From contig UQYM01000011.1 of NCBI GenBank assembly GCA_900545315.1, positions 1 through 64,000 of the forward strand: a stretch of DNA of 64,000 bases. The letters are read 5' to 3'. The position numbers were made by a program, and so were the translations under genes. The notes under the pieces are model-generated. The model saw only the letters and a program-made list of their open reading frames with translations, was not told where the DNA came from and ran no database searches. Below are positions 45,268 to 53,900 of the stretch, piece after piece (positions within the stretch are counted from its first letter, which is position 1; each line of letters opens with the position of its first letter). The DNA is from an uncultured Alistipes sp. (GTDB taxonomy: Bacteria > Bacteroidota > Bacteroidia > Bacteroidales > Rikenellaceae).

Positions 45268-46266
45268 GTGGACAGTATAAAATTCGTCAATCCTGAATTG
45301 TTATGGCTGTCGGTGCTTGTTGTACCGATGGTGGCCTACTATATCTATCGGCTACGTCAGGGCGGAGGTGCTACGATGCGTATCTCGACGGTCGATGGCG
45401 TGCGTCGTGTGCCCCGTTCGATCAAATACTATTTGCGCCACCTGCCGATTGTCCTGCGGTCCCTGGCTGTCGTTTTGATTGCCGTGGCGCTGGCCCGCCC
45501 CCAAAGCGCACAACACAACTCAAATAGTACAACCGAAGGAATCGATATCGTCATGTCACTCGACGTGTCGGGCAGTATGTTGGCTCGAGACTTTACCCCC
45601 GATCGACTCGGCGCAGCCAAAGAGGTGGCCTCGAATTTCATTATGGATCGCCCCAACGACCGGATCGGTTTGGTCGTCTTTGCGGGGGAGAGCTTTACAC
45701 AGTGCCCGCTCACGACCGACAAACGTTCGTTGCTCAACCTGTTGGGGAGTGTGAAAAGCGGCATGATCGATGACGGTACGGCGATCGGTAACGGCTTGGC
45801 TACCGCTGTGAACCGATTGCGCGAAAGCAAGGCGAAAAGTAAAGTGATCATCCTGTTGACCGACGGTATCAATAACAGCGGACAAATCGCCCCGTTAACG
45901 GCGGCGGAGATTGCCCAGAGCTACGGAATCCGCGTCTATACCGTGGGGGTAGGTACCATGGGTATGGCTCCCTATCCGGTGATCGACATGTGGGGACATC
46001 TCTCTTTCCAACCGATGAAGGTCGAGATTGACGAAAAGATGTTGAGCCTGATCGCCCAAATGACCGGCGGAAAATATTTCCGTGCAACCGACAACCGTCG
46101 TCTCAAAGATGTATATGACGAGATCAACCAACTGGAGCGTAGCAAAGTGGAGGTGGAGAACTTCACCCGTTATCAGGAACGTTTTACACTTTTCGTTGTG
46201 TTGGCGTTGATCCTGCTGGTCGGCGAATTCGCGTTGCGACAGACCTGGTTGAGGCGATTGCCTTAG
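45268..46266 (+). CDS. batA: VWA-domain membrane protein (BatA-like)
   Basis: The 332-residue protein has an N-terminal span (FVNPELLWLSVLVVPMVAYYIY), a second span near 60-76 (LPIVLRSLAVVLIAVALARPQ), a VWA domain (about 92-290) with MIDAS residues DVSGSM (99-104) and LLTDGINNSG, and a C-terminal span (310-325). The start is GTG at 45268, preceded by no usable ATG; the N-terminal sequence is required to complete the usual BatA start. BatA/BatB pair with MoxR in the inner membrane. Confidence 0.92.
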   Translation: MDSIKFVNPELLWLSVLVVPMVAYYIYRLRQGGGATMRISTVDGVRRVPRSIKYYLRHLPIVLRSLAVVLIAVALARPQSAQHNSNSTTEGIDIVMSLDVSGSMLARDFTPDRLGAAKEVASNFIMDRPNDRIGLVVFAGESFTQCPLTTDKRSLLNLLGSVKSGMIDDGTAIGNGLATAVNRLRESKAKSKVIILLTDGINNSGQIAPLTAAEIAQSYGIRVYTVGVGTMGMAPYPVIDMWGHLSFQPMKVEIDEKMLSLIAQMTGGKYFRATDNRRLKDVYDEINQLERSKVEVENFTRYQERFTLFVVLALILLVGEFALRQTWLRRLP

Positions 46267-46391
46267 TCCTCTGTTCAAGCGAAACGATTGATGAGCCGCT
46301 GTGCGTCAAATGTATGTGAATGGTTCTGCGGAGAGGTTTGATCTATATATATAGCATCGAATCTCCTTAAGAAGTAAAAAGTATCAAAACA

Positions 46392-47435
46392 ATGTTCAGA
46401 TTCGGAAGTCCGGAATATCTATATCTGCTTGTACTGCTGCCCCTGATGGTGGCACTGTTCATCTATGCCATACGGGCTCGCCAACGGGCGTTGGAACGTT
46501 TCGCAGATCGGGCTGTACTGCCGAAATTGATGCCGGAAGCCTCTCCAGCCCGCCTGAAATTGCGGTTCGTGTTGTTGTCCCTGGCCATGCTGTTTATGAT
46601 TCTGGCCCTGGCTCGCCCGCAGTTTGGTTCAAAGTTGCGTGAGATCAAACGTCAGGGCATCGAGATCATGCTTGCGGTCGATGTGTCGAACAGTATGCTG
46701 GCCGAAGATTTCGAACCGAGCCGTCTGGAGCGAACCAAATATGCAATTGACCGGCTGACCGAAAAGTTGAACGAAGATCGGATCGGTCTTATCGTCTTTG
46801 CCGGTGACGCCTACGTGCAGTTGCCGATCACATCGGACTATGTTACGGCACGCAATTTTGCGCAGGAGATTTCCCCCTCGATGGTATCACGTCAAGGTAC
46901 GGCGTTGGGAGCAGCGATCGATTTAGCTGCAAGTTCCTTCTCTGCAGGAAGTGAAGGAAGCCGGGTTATCATTCTGATCTCCGACGGTGAGAACCATGAA
47001 GATGATGCTGTGGCTGCCGCGAAAGCTGCCGCTGAACGGGGTATCAAGATCTATACAATCGGTATCGGTACGCCCGAAGGGGCCCCAATCCGGATCGGTG
47101 GAGACTTTATCAAGGATGCCGATGGGAAAATGGTGGTATCGAAACTCGATGAATCCACCCTCGAGCAGATTGCCATGGCTACCGGTGGCGGATATATTCG
47201 GGCAACGAACCGCAGCTTGGGATTGGATGAGATTGTCAAGCAGATCAACGAGGTGGAGCACAAAGATCTGACCGAATCGATCTTTGAGGATTTCAGCGAA
47301 CAGTATCATTATCCGTTGTCGATTGCGTTGGTACTGTTGTTGGTCGAGCTGTTGATCCCGAATCGTCGCAGCCGGTTGTTGCAGCGGCTTAACATCTTCC
47401 GTAAAAAACGGGTCGAGGAGGATAATCTCGATTAG
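46392..47435 (+). CDS. batB: VWA-domain membrane protein (BatB-like)
   Basis: The 347-residue protein MFRFGSPEYLYLLVLLPLMV... has two N-terminal spans (8-26, 58-76), a VWA domain with MIDAS DVSNSM (97-102) and LISDGENHEDDA, and a C-terminal span (320-338). It is a paralog of the preceding gene. It ends the Bat cluster in this window; no large BatD (oxygen-tolerance) or BatE gene follows, since a terminator and a converging operon come next. Confidence 0.93.
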   Translation: MFRFGSPEYLYLLVLLPLMVALFIYAIRARQRALERFADRAVLPKLMPEASPARLKLRFVLLSLAMLFMILALARPQFGSKLREIKRQGIEIMLAVDVSNSMLAEDFEPSRLERTKYAIDRLTEKLNEDRIGLIVFAGDAYVQLPITSDYVTARNFAQEISPSMVSRQGTALGAAIDLAASSFSAGSEGSRVIILISDGENHEDDAVAAAKAAAERGIKIYTIGIGTPEGAPIRIGGDFIKDADGKMVVSKLDESTLEQIAMATGGGYIRATNRSLGLDEIVKQINEVEHKDLTESIFEDFSEQYHYPLSIALVLLLVELLIPNRRSRLLQRLNIFRKKRVEEDNLD

Positions 47436-47601
47436 TTATCAGCCCGCAGTTTGCTCCGCACGTTTGTCTCACGGTGTGTCGCGAGAACCATTTCACTCGG
47501 AATATTTTTCACTTGGACTTTTTGAAGAGGGGTGTTTGTTTTGATCATACCTCCTCTATGTTTTTGGAAGGTGGGCTTTCCCCTCGGGTATAATTATTGC
47601 G

Positions 47602-47640
47602 AAAGGGCTGCACACAGACTTTCGTCTGGTGCAGCCCTTT
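47602..47640. terminator. Strong bidirectional terminator between Bat cluster and surface operon
   Basis: A 12-bp outer stem (AAAGGGCTGCAC at 47602-47613 with its complement at 47629-47640) plus a 5-bp inner stem form a compact hairpin, followed by T residues. It separates two convergent operons. Confidence 0.85.
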
Positions 47641-47707
47641 TTATTGTTCAGGTCGGAAAACCGTGTCGGGTGGCGAGGAAAAGCTAACTATTCCGGAGCC
47701 ATGCTGG

Positions 47708-49357
47708 CTATTCCGTAACCTCGTCGTAAACCAATTCGAAATCATCTACCCACATCTTGCTGTCACGGCTGCCAATGTAGTAGTCGCCGTAACGCGATGC
47801 CGAGATGACCAATACCAAGTGCGTCGGCACCAAATTGGTCGCATTATAGTTGAGCTTGATGGTGAATTGTTGCCATTCGCCGATCGTTTTGTCGAGTACA
47901 AGCTCTCCGTATGCAATGACGGCCGGACTGTTCGGATTGAAGAAGGTATTTTTATCACGTGTATCGACACAGATCGGCACTTCATTCGTCCCCAGCATCT
48001 TGTCGGCTGTCGTCTCCTTTTCGCAGACCCCGTACTCCTCCGGAGTCCAAGTTCCCAACGCCACATAGATGATGCCGTTGTCCGGATCCCCTTTGTTGAT
48101 CGTTACCCCGGTCGGCTGACTGGTTCCTACATCGGTAATGGCCCCGCAATTGTATTTGACCCATCCCCGCAGTGCGGTCGGTCGCTGAGTAAAGGGGCGC
48201 CCAAAACCTACAATACCATTGGTGCCGCGTGTGTCCACATATTTTCCGACAAAGAGATTGCCTGCCGCCAGTTTGCCAATGCCGGCAATACCGGCTAACT
48301 TCGACTGCAGTGAGGCTGCATATTGCCCGGAGCTGCCCGGACGTTTGTCCGTTGTTTTATCGGTCAGGGTCTCTTTGACCACGGCAGCGCCGGTGTTACC
48401 CGTACCCCAGAAGGCGCCATCCCGAGTTGCTCCGGGATAGACAATATCGTTCTCGGTGCACCACTCTTCGAACCCTCCATTGGGCAGCGCCTGCTCGACA
48501 TCCGTGGTGACGGTCGTTACCGGGGATTCATCCGCATCGGAATAGGCCACCAATTCGTAGGTGGTTTCGGGCTCAAGCCCCGACAGACAGGTCTTGAAAG
48601 CACCTCCTGTAATCTCAACCTTGTCAGTCGGCACCGTAATCCATTCCTCGGCCCCCTGTTTGCGGTAACGGAAGCCCAAATCCGTGCCGGAACGTCCTTC
48701 TCCGTACAACCAAATGATCCGGGTCCAAACATCAACCTGTGAGAACTGCGCCGTAATCTCGGTCGGAATCACATACAACGACCAGCGTTCGGTCTCTCCG
48801 TGGTAGGTTACATCGATGGTGCGGTAGTTCTCAAACGAGGTGAGCTCACTCGGATCGGGAGTCATCGTCGTAATATCGGCCGGTCCCAGTTTCAAAGCCG
48901 TGATCTTGATCTGATCCATGTCGGTCCCCAGGGGAACATGGACCGTTGCGGTGTGGTGTTCAGCATCGAAGGTGGCAGCGCCAATCTGTGACTCCACCGT
49001 GAAGATCCGTTCGATTTGCTGTTTTGCCCGGATGGTCCACGGATAGTCCTGGTAGAGCGACAGGGTGACCGGCAAATCAGCACTCAAATCAAAGGTGCCC
49101 GGTACGGTAATCGAACTGCTACCCCCTTCGGTAATATCCAACTGGTTGATCTGTACAGCTTTGATATTGGTCTTTTCATCCAGGTGCAGGGTGACAACAC
49201 GCGATTTCTGATCGATGTCCGAAGCCTCGCAGGTAAACCCTTCTCCCTGAACGCCGAGAATGTCAAGCGTCACAACCGGATAGGGGATATCATTTTTGAT
49301 GCAGGAGACCAAAACCAGAACTGAAACGTAGAGTAATATGTGGCAGAACCTATTCAT
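47708..49357 (-). CDS. Surface lipoprotein with C-terminal PCMD-type domain (surface operon gene 7)
   Basis: The 549-residue protein has lipobox LVSC (Cys 19) followed by an acidic residue (CIKNDIPYP), as in surface-exposed Bacteroidota lipoproteins. Residues 25-205 form repeated beta-sandwich segments, 210-290 are fibronectin-like (TDLGFRYRKQGAEEW, LEPETTYELVAYSD), and 290-549 form a putative carbohydrate-metabolism (PCMD) domain starting PNGGFEEW and ending MWVDDFELVYDE. The PCMD part is a clear paralog of that in the 53.9-kb gene (shared PGSSGQYAASLQS, KLAAGNLFVG). It is the last gene of the operon, with a 6-bp gap after the barrel gene. Confidence 0.8.
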   Translation of the reverse strand: MNRFCHILLYVSVLVLVSCIKNDIPYPVVTLDILGVQGEGFTCEASDIDQKSRVVTLHLDEKTNIKAVQINQLDITEGGSSSITVPGTFDLSADLPVTLSLYQDYPWTIRAKQQIERIFTVESQIGAATFDAEHHTATVHVPLGTDMDQIKITALKLGPADITTMTPDPSELTSFENYRTIDVTYHGETERWSLYVIPTEITAQFSQVDVWTRIIWLYGEGRSGTDLGFRYRKQGAEEWITVPTDKVEITGGAFKTCLSGLEPETTYELVAYSDADESPVTTVTTDVEQALPNGGFEEWCTENDIVYPGATRDGAFWGTGNTGAAVVKETLTDKTTDKRPGSSGQYAASLQSKLAGIAGIGKLAAGNLFVGKYVDTRGTNGIVGFGRPFTQRPTALRGWVKYNCGAITDVGTSQPTGVTINKGDPDNGIIYVALGTWTPEEYGVCEKETTADKMLGTNEVPICVDTRDKNTFFNPNSPAVIAYGELVLDKTIGEWQQFTIKLNYNATNLVPTHLVLVISASRYGDYYIGSRDSKMWVDDFELVYDEVTE

Positions 49358-49363
49358 GCGTGG

Positions 49364-50662
49364 TTACAAAAAGAAGTTGACACCGATACGAATATTGGCC
49401 AAATTGAGGCGAAACAGCATCTTTGCCGTTTCACGCGAACCGATTACCTTTCCCTTATCGTCGCTTTGGGTCACTTTGGTGTATTGCAAACCTCCCAAAC
49501 CGAAGGAGATCGTGCTGCAAACATTCGGAAAGATAAAGACCGAACATCCCGGATTGAACGAAAATTTGAACTGTTGCGTGTTGCTGTGCGTATATTTCAT
49601 CTGATCGTTCGACTTGTAGGAGAAGGTCGATTTACCAGCCTTGTATGAGGCCTCCAATTCGGCAAAAACACCGAAGTGCCCCTTGTTATCAATCGCGGCG
49701 TAAGATCGCATGAACAAGCCGAACGAGGCGGATTGATTATCCAAGTGAATATCCGACAGATCGATGTTCATATCGTTGGCAGAACCGAGATTCAGGGTAG
49801 CGTTGCCTATATCGCCCTTAGCCTTAGAGTACCCGAAACGTGCCCCGATTCCCAAATTGTTTTTGAGGAAAAATATGAACGAAGGGTTGATCGTAAAGAG
49901 ACTCCCCTTGAAGTTCAGGTTGTCGAAGATCAGCATGTAGTCGGTGTCGTCGCTGTTGATCGCTCCGTAAGAGACCGTTAAACCTACGGCAACCTCATTT
50001 TTGAAAATATAGGGGATTCGATTGATCTCGCGATCCATACTACGACGGGTCGGCAGAAAATGCCGCTTTTCTCCAACTGTCGGGGTGAGGGCGTGAATCG
50101 AGTCTTGACCCAGCTGCAGCTGTGTCGGCATTTGGTCAACGCCCGGTACGGTCATCATTGGTGCTTCCATCTCGGGCATCGACTCCATGGGACGAAGTTC
50201 GGTCGAATCGACTGCGGGCTGCGACGTCGATGAACTCCGGCTATCCACCGTAGCAGAACGATCCAACAAAGCGGTACCAGCAGCGTGCTTAAGCGTGTCG
50301 GTTGTATCGGTATGGCCCGTTGAATCTTTCCGGTTGGGGGTCTGTCCGTTTTTACGCGCTTTCCTCTTTTTATCTTTGGGCTGGGCGGTTTCATCCATCA
50401 GCAGTCGGCGTGAACCCTCAGCAATAATTGTTGTTGTAGTGCTACTTGTTGTTTGTAAATCAAGGTCTTGGTGCGCTTCCTCGTGGTTCAATGCCAACGT
50501 GTCCGTCCAATCCGATGCGGTGTCCTGGATAGAGGGCAGTGCATCCCTGCTATTCAAACCTGTCATCGGAGATGATGTCCGCTCGGAAGCCGCTGTCAAG
50601 GTGGTCGTCAGGGCAAATATGCCGGTCAACACCAAGGTGATATGTCTTAAGCTCTGTTTCAT
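49364..50662 (-). CDS. Outer-membrane beta-barrel protein with long linker (surface operon gene 6)
   Basis: The 432-residue protein has a signal peptide (1-25), a 175-residue Ser/Thr/Asp-rich linker with a basic patch (KDKKRKARKN), and a C-terminal barrel (about 220-432) of alternating beta strands. The barrel includes AVGLTVSYGAINSD, FLKNNLGIGARFGYSKA and the final strand NIRIGVNFFL ending in an aromatic/hydrophobic residue. It is a paralog of the next gene upstream. It probably anchors or exports the neighbouring lipoproteins; no specific function is known. Confidence 0.7.
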   Translation of the reverse strand: MKQSLRHITLVLTGIFALTTTLTAASERTSSPMTGLNSRDALPSIQDTASDWTDTLALNHEEAHQDLDLQTTSSTTTTIIAEGSRRLLMDETAQPKDKKRKARKNGQTPNRKDSTGHTDTTDTLKHAAGTALLDRSATVDSRSSSTSQPAVDSTELRPMESMPEMEAPMMTVPGVDQMPTQLQLGQDSIHALTPTVGEKRHFLPTRRSMDREINRIPYIFKNEVAVGLTVSYGAINSDDTDYMLIFDNLNFKGSLFTINPSFIFFLKNNLGIGARFGYSKAKGDIGNATLNLGSANDMNIDLSDIHLDNQSASFGLFMRSYAAIDNKGHFGVFAELEASYKAGKSTFSYKSNDQMKYTHSNTQQFKFSFNPGCSVFIFPNVCSTISFGLGGLQYTKVTQSDDKGKVIGSRETAKMLFRLNLANIRIGVNFFL

Positions 50663-50674
50663 TGTGTCGCCGGA

Positions 50675-51682
50675 TTAGAGGTAAAAAGCAACACCCAATC
50701 CGATGGAGAAGATGTTGACCTTGAAATTCATGGTGCTTAAATTACGCTTGCCTACCGTAACCTGGTTGTGAACCTGCTTGACCTGATTGTAGGTGAAACC
50801 CAGCACGCCCACGTTCAATTCGACCGCCATGTTGTTGGTGGCAAAGGCAACCAATCCCGGTGAAATGCCGATCGAATAGATTTTCCCCGTTTCGTAGGTT
50901 CCCCGAATGGGACTATCGGCTGCAAATTTCGCTTGCGAACGGCCCATCCCTAGTTGTGTCTCGTTGAATATGGCAAAGCGCTTGTTATTCCCCAGTGGAA
51001 TGTACTGTCGCCAGATCAACGAGGCCTGGTAGGTGTGTTTCAATGAGTAAAAGTAGTCCGCTTTCAGATCAACCCCTGTATCATCGTCCCCTAACTGGAT
51101 GCTACCGTTGTCAATGCGTAAAAATGTGCGGGCATATGAAAACCGTATGCCCACGACCATGTTGTTACTTAGTGCATACCCCAAGGCTGGAGCCACTTTG
51201 ATTGTGTGCCCTTCGGAGTCGATACCGTCAATGACTACGAACGAATAGTTGTTGTTCGAGTGGGTCGAGAATGAGGCATTGATAGCCACTACCCATTGCC
51301 CTTTCGGTACAAAGGTGTTCGACATACTGGTCAAGCCACGCTGCCGCTTGAGCTTGCGGACCGAATCGGCCGGCAGATCAGGGTAGGGGGGCTTGTAGAG
51401 CCGTCGTTTCGAAATCCGTTGACCGGGTTGCCGGTAGAGATCCGTCCTGGAATCCAATGCAGGGGTGGCTGTGGCGGATTGCCCCACCGTCGAGGCCGTA
51501 GGCCGGTCGTCTTGCAGGAGCAGCTCCTGAGAGGCCGGTATGGAATCGGACAGGGAGTCGGATGCCGTGGACAAACGATCAATCTGTTCCGACCCGAAGG
51601 CCGGAACAGATCCGAACGTTGTTGACGCTGTACCCCCCATGAACAGGAGGATCAGTATGTATAGCGGTAATCCTTGCTTCAT
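50675..51682 (-). CDS. Outer-membrane beta-barrel protein (surface operon gene 5)
   Basis: The 335-residue protein has a signal peptide (1-24), a Ser/Thr/Gln/Arg linker (25-125) and a C-terminal barrel (about 125-335; VAPALGYALSNNMVVGIRFSYARTF, final strand FSIGLGVAFYL). It shares layout and strand wording with the 49.4-kb barrel, so the two arose by duplication. It is 12 bp upstream of that gene. Confidence 0.7.
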   Translation of the reverse strand: MKQGLPLYILILLFMGGTASTTFGSVPAFGSEQIDRLSTASDSLSDSIPASQELLLQDDRPTASTVGQSATATPALDSRTDLYRQPGQRISKRRLYKPPYPDLPADSVRKLKRQRGLTSMSNTFVPKGQWVVAINASFSTHSNNNYSFVVIDGIDSEGHTIKVAPALGYALSNNMVVGIRFSYARTFLRIDNGSIQLGDDDTGVDLKADYFYSLKHTYQASLIWRQYIPLGNNKRFAIFNETQLGMGRSQAKFAADSPIRGTYETGKIYSIGISPGLVAFATNNMAVELNVGVLGFTYNQVKQVHNQVTVGKRNLSTMNFKVNIFSIGLGVAFYL

Positions 51683-51691
51683 GCGTTATTC

Positions 51692-53896
51692 TTAATCGAC
51701 GTAACCGTAGTCCCCTTCGTAAACAAACTCGATATCGTCGAGGTACAGATTGCTATCTTTACTGCCTTCGAAATAGTCACCACGGTAGCTGGCCGATGCG
51801 GTCAGAATCAGTACATTGGGTTTCTCTGATTCATATTTCTTGCGGTAATTGATCGGAATCTCAACCATGGTCCATTCTCCCTGAGACTGTTCAATTAACA
51901 GATCGCCGTACCCGAGAATGTGGCCCTCCAGGGTCGAAGGATCCTGCAAGTTGGTGTAGAGGAACTCCTGAGTCGGATCGAGCACTGTCTTAGCAATTTC
52001 ACTGGTTTTGGTATTCACCGTATGATAGGTACATCCCGGTTTGGTCATGTTGGTCAGGCAGACAAAGATACGGGATTTGTCTCCACTGCCGACATTGCCT
52101 TTATACCAGAAACGGAGTTTGGTCGGACGGGCATTGAAGGTGAAAGCACGGCCCATGTTGACGGTACCAGCCGTACCCAAAATTTCACCGAAAGATCCAA
52201 TAAAGATATTGCCGGCAGCCAATTTGATCACCACATTGGTCGATTGCAGTTTGGCACTGTACTGACCCGATGAGCCCGGTCGAGGATCCGCCTGACGGGT
52301 GGTGACGTTGTATGAGGCGCCCAGTGAGGTCGAGCCTGGATTACCGGTCGCCCAGAACTCTGAGCCTCTCTCTGCATAAGGGTACCACGGATTGCCCGAT
52401 TGATGCCACTCCTCAAATCCTGCATTAGGCATCTGAGTGCCGGCTGGGGTGGTGGTATTTTTGATTTCGCCGCTTGCAACTCCGTTTTCAAAGAGCTGAT
52501 ATTCGTATGTCTTATCGGGTTTGAATCCGGTGGCTTGAGCCGTGTAGGTGTAGCCATCAGCACCTTTCGTCGCAGGCAGAGTCGTCCACTCTCCAGCTCC
52601 CGAAACCCGGTATTTGACCGTGACGTCGTTGGTAGCCGGATTGGTCACCACGGCACTTAAATCGGCTGTCCCGAACCAAAGATCCTGTGACGTGATCGAA
52701 ACCGGTTTGGCCAGCGCAATTTGTGCGGTAGCTTTGCCTGTGTTCGATCCGGCGTCGGTGATCTCGAAATCCAGCGCATTGATGCCCGCATCCAGCTTTT
52801 CGAAGAAGGTCGGCGTCAGCGTCAGCACACCGTTCATGGCATCTGTTGCTGTGTAGGTGATGCCGTTGGCCGCCGCTTCAGGCAGCACCGAACCTCCGTG
52901 CATAATCTCATAGGTGACGTTGCTCCCTTGTACGGTGAATTTCATATCCTGCAGATTGTTGATCGAGGAGATGTTGAGCTTGATCGGATCACTGTAATAA
53001 CCCGTGACGTTGTCAATGTTAAAGCCATCGCCCATCACCGTCGGCTCCGGACTGAACAGGAAAGAGTCATCAAAAGCCTCCACATACTCTTGTACCTTGA
53101 CCACAACCGTCAGGTAACCATCCGGAGTCTTCGAATATTTGAACTTCAGCGTGTACTGTTTTCCCCCTTCGGGCAGTTCGATCGAACCGGTTTTCGAATT
53201 GTTCTGGTTGATGACGGGATCCGAACTCTCGCCCAGAAAACCCCAACTCAGATTGCTGACCCCTTCCGGTAAAATGAAGAATCCGGTCGTGTCGCTTTCG
53301 TAATGAAGCGTAGGGACCAAACCATTCTCTGCATCGGTCTGCGAATAGGTGTCCGAAGCACAGACGTATGCCTCATAACCCAAATCGAACTTCTCCCGAA
53401 TGGTCGATTCGAATTCAACCCTTACGGCAATGTTGGTCATGTGACATTTGACGGGAACAATCTTGGTCTCCTGAGCTGCCAGTTCGAAGGTCGTCTCACC
53501 AGCATAATGTTTGGTGGTAAAGGTCGCTTCGTTGCGGTCACCGGCATCTATCACCACTTTGTAGGTTCCGGCCGCCAAATAGAGATCGTCGGGAACATCC
53601 GTAGCCGGTTTGTACTTACGGATCAGGTTGTCGGTCGTTTGGCCCGTGCCGTCCGACGTCACACTGTAAATCCACATCGTACTCACTTCGAGTGGATTGT
53701 ACGTATCATCAGCTTTGGTATTAGCATTGGTCAACGAAATCTGTTTCCCGTTGAAATCGAGCGTGAAGTGCAAAGACCCCATCTGCTCCTTGTCGATGCC
53801 GGTCGTGTCTTTGGTACAGGATGCTGTCATCAACAACAAACCTGCAACCCCTACCGGCATAATCCTGCGAATAAATTTATGGATAGTGTTATACAT
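51692..53896 (-). CDS. DUF4493 + PCMD surface lipoprotein (surface operon gene 4)
   Basis: The 734-residue protein from ATG 53896 has lipobox MTASC with CTKDTTGIDKE after it. An N-terminal DUF4493-type domain (about 35-290) includes MWIYSV, DDLYLAAGTYKVVIDAGDRN and KCHMTNIAVRVEFE. Ig/fibronectin-like repeats follow (300-470; YRVSGAGEWTTLPA), then a C-terminal PCMD domain (480-734; MPNAGFEEW, PGSSGQYSAKLQS, LYLDDIEFVYEGD). The ATG at 53911 is also possible and would overlap the upstream stop (53901) by 11 bp. It is the largest protein of the operon. Confidence 0.82.
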   Translation of the reverse strand: MYNTIHKFIRRIMPVGVAGLLLMTASCTKDTTGIDKEQMGSLHFTLDFNGKQISLTNANTKADDTYNPLEVSTMWIYSVTSDGTGQTTDNLIRKYKPATDVPDDLYLAAGTYKVVIDAGDRNEATFTTKHYAGETTFELAAQETKIVPVKCHMTNIAVRVEFESTIREKFDLGYEAYVCASDTYSQTDAENGLVPTLHYESDTTGFFILPEGVSNLSWGFLGESSDPVINQNNSKTGSIELPEGGKQYTLKFKYSKTPDGYLTVVVKVQEYVEAFDDSFLFSPEPTVMGDGFNIDNVTGYYSDPIKLNISSINNLQDMKFTVQGSNVTYEIMHGGSVLPEAAANGITYTATDAMNGVLTLTPTFFEKLDAGINALDFEITDAGSNTGKATAQIALAKPVSITSQDLWFGTADLSAVVTNPATNDVTVKYRVSGAGEWTTLPATKGADGYTYTAQATGFKPDKTYEYQLFENGVASGEIKNTTTPAGTQMPNAGFEEWHQSGNPWYPYAERGSEFWATGNPGSTSLGASYNVTTRQADPRPGSSGQYSAKLQSTNVVIKLAAGNIFIGSFGEILGTAGTVNMGRAFTFNARPTKLRFWYKGNVGSGDKSRIFVCLTNMTKPGCTYHTVNTKTSEIAKTVLDPTQEFLYTNLQDPSTLEGHILGYGDLLIEQSQGEWTMVEIPINYRKKYESEKPNVLILTASASYRGDYFEGSKDSNLYLDDIEFVYEGDYGYVD

Positions 53897-53900
53897 GATC

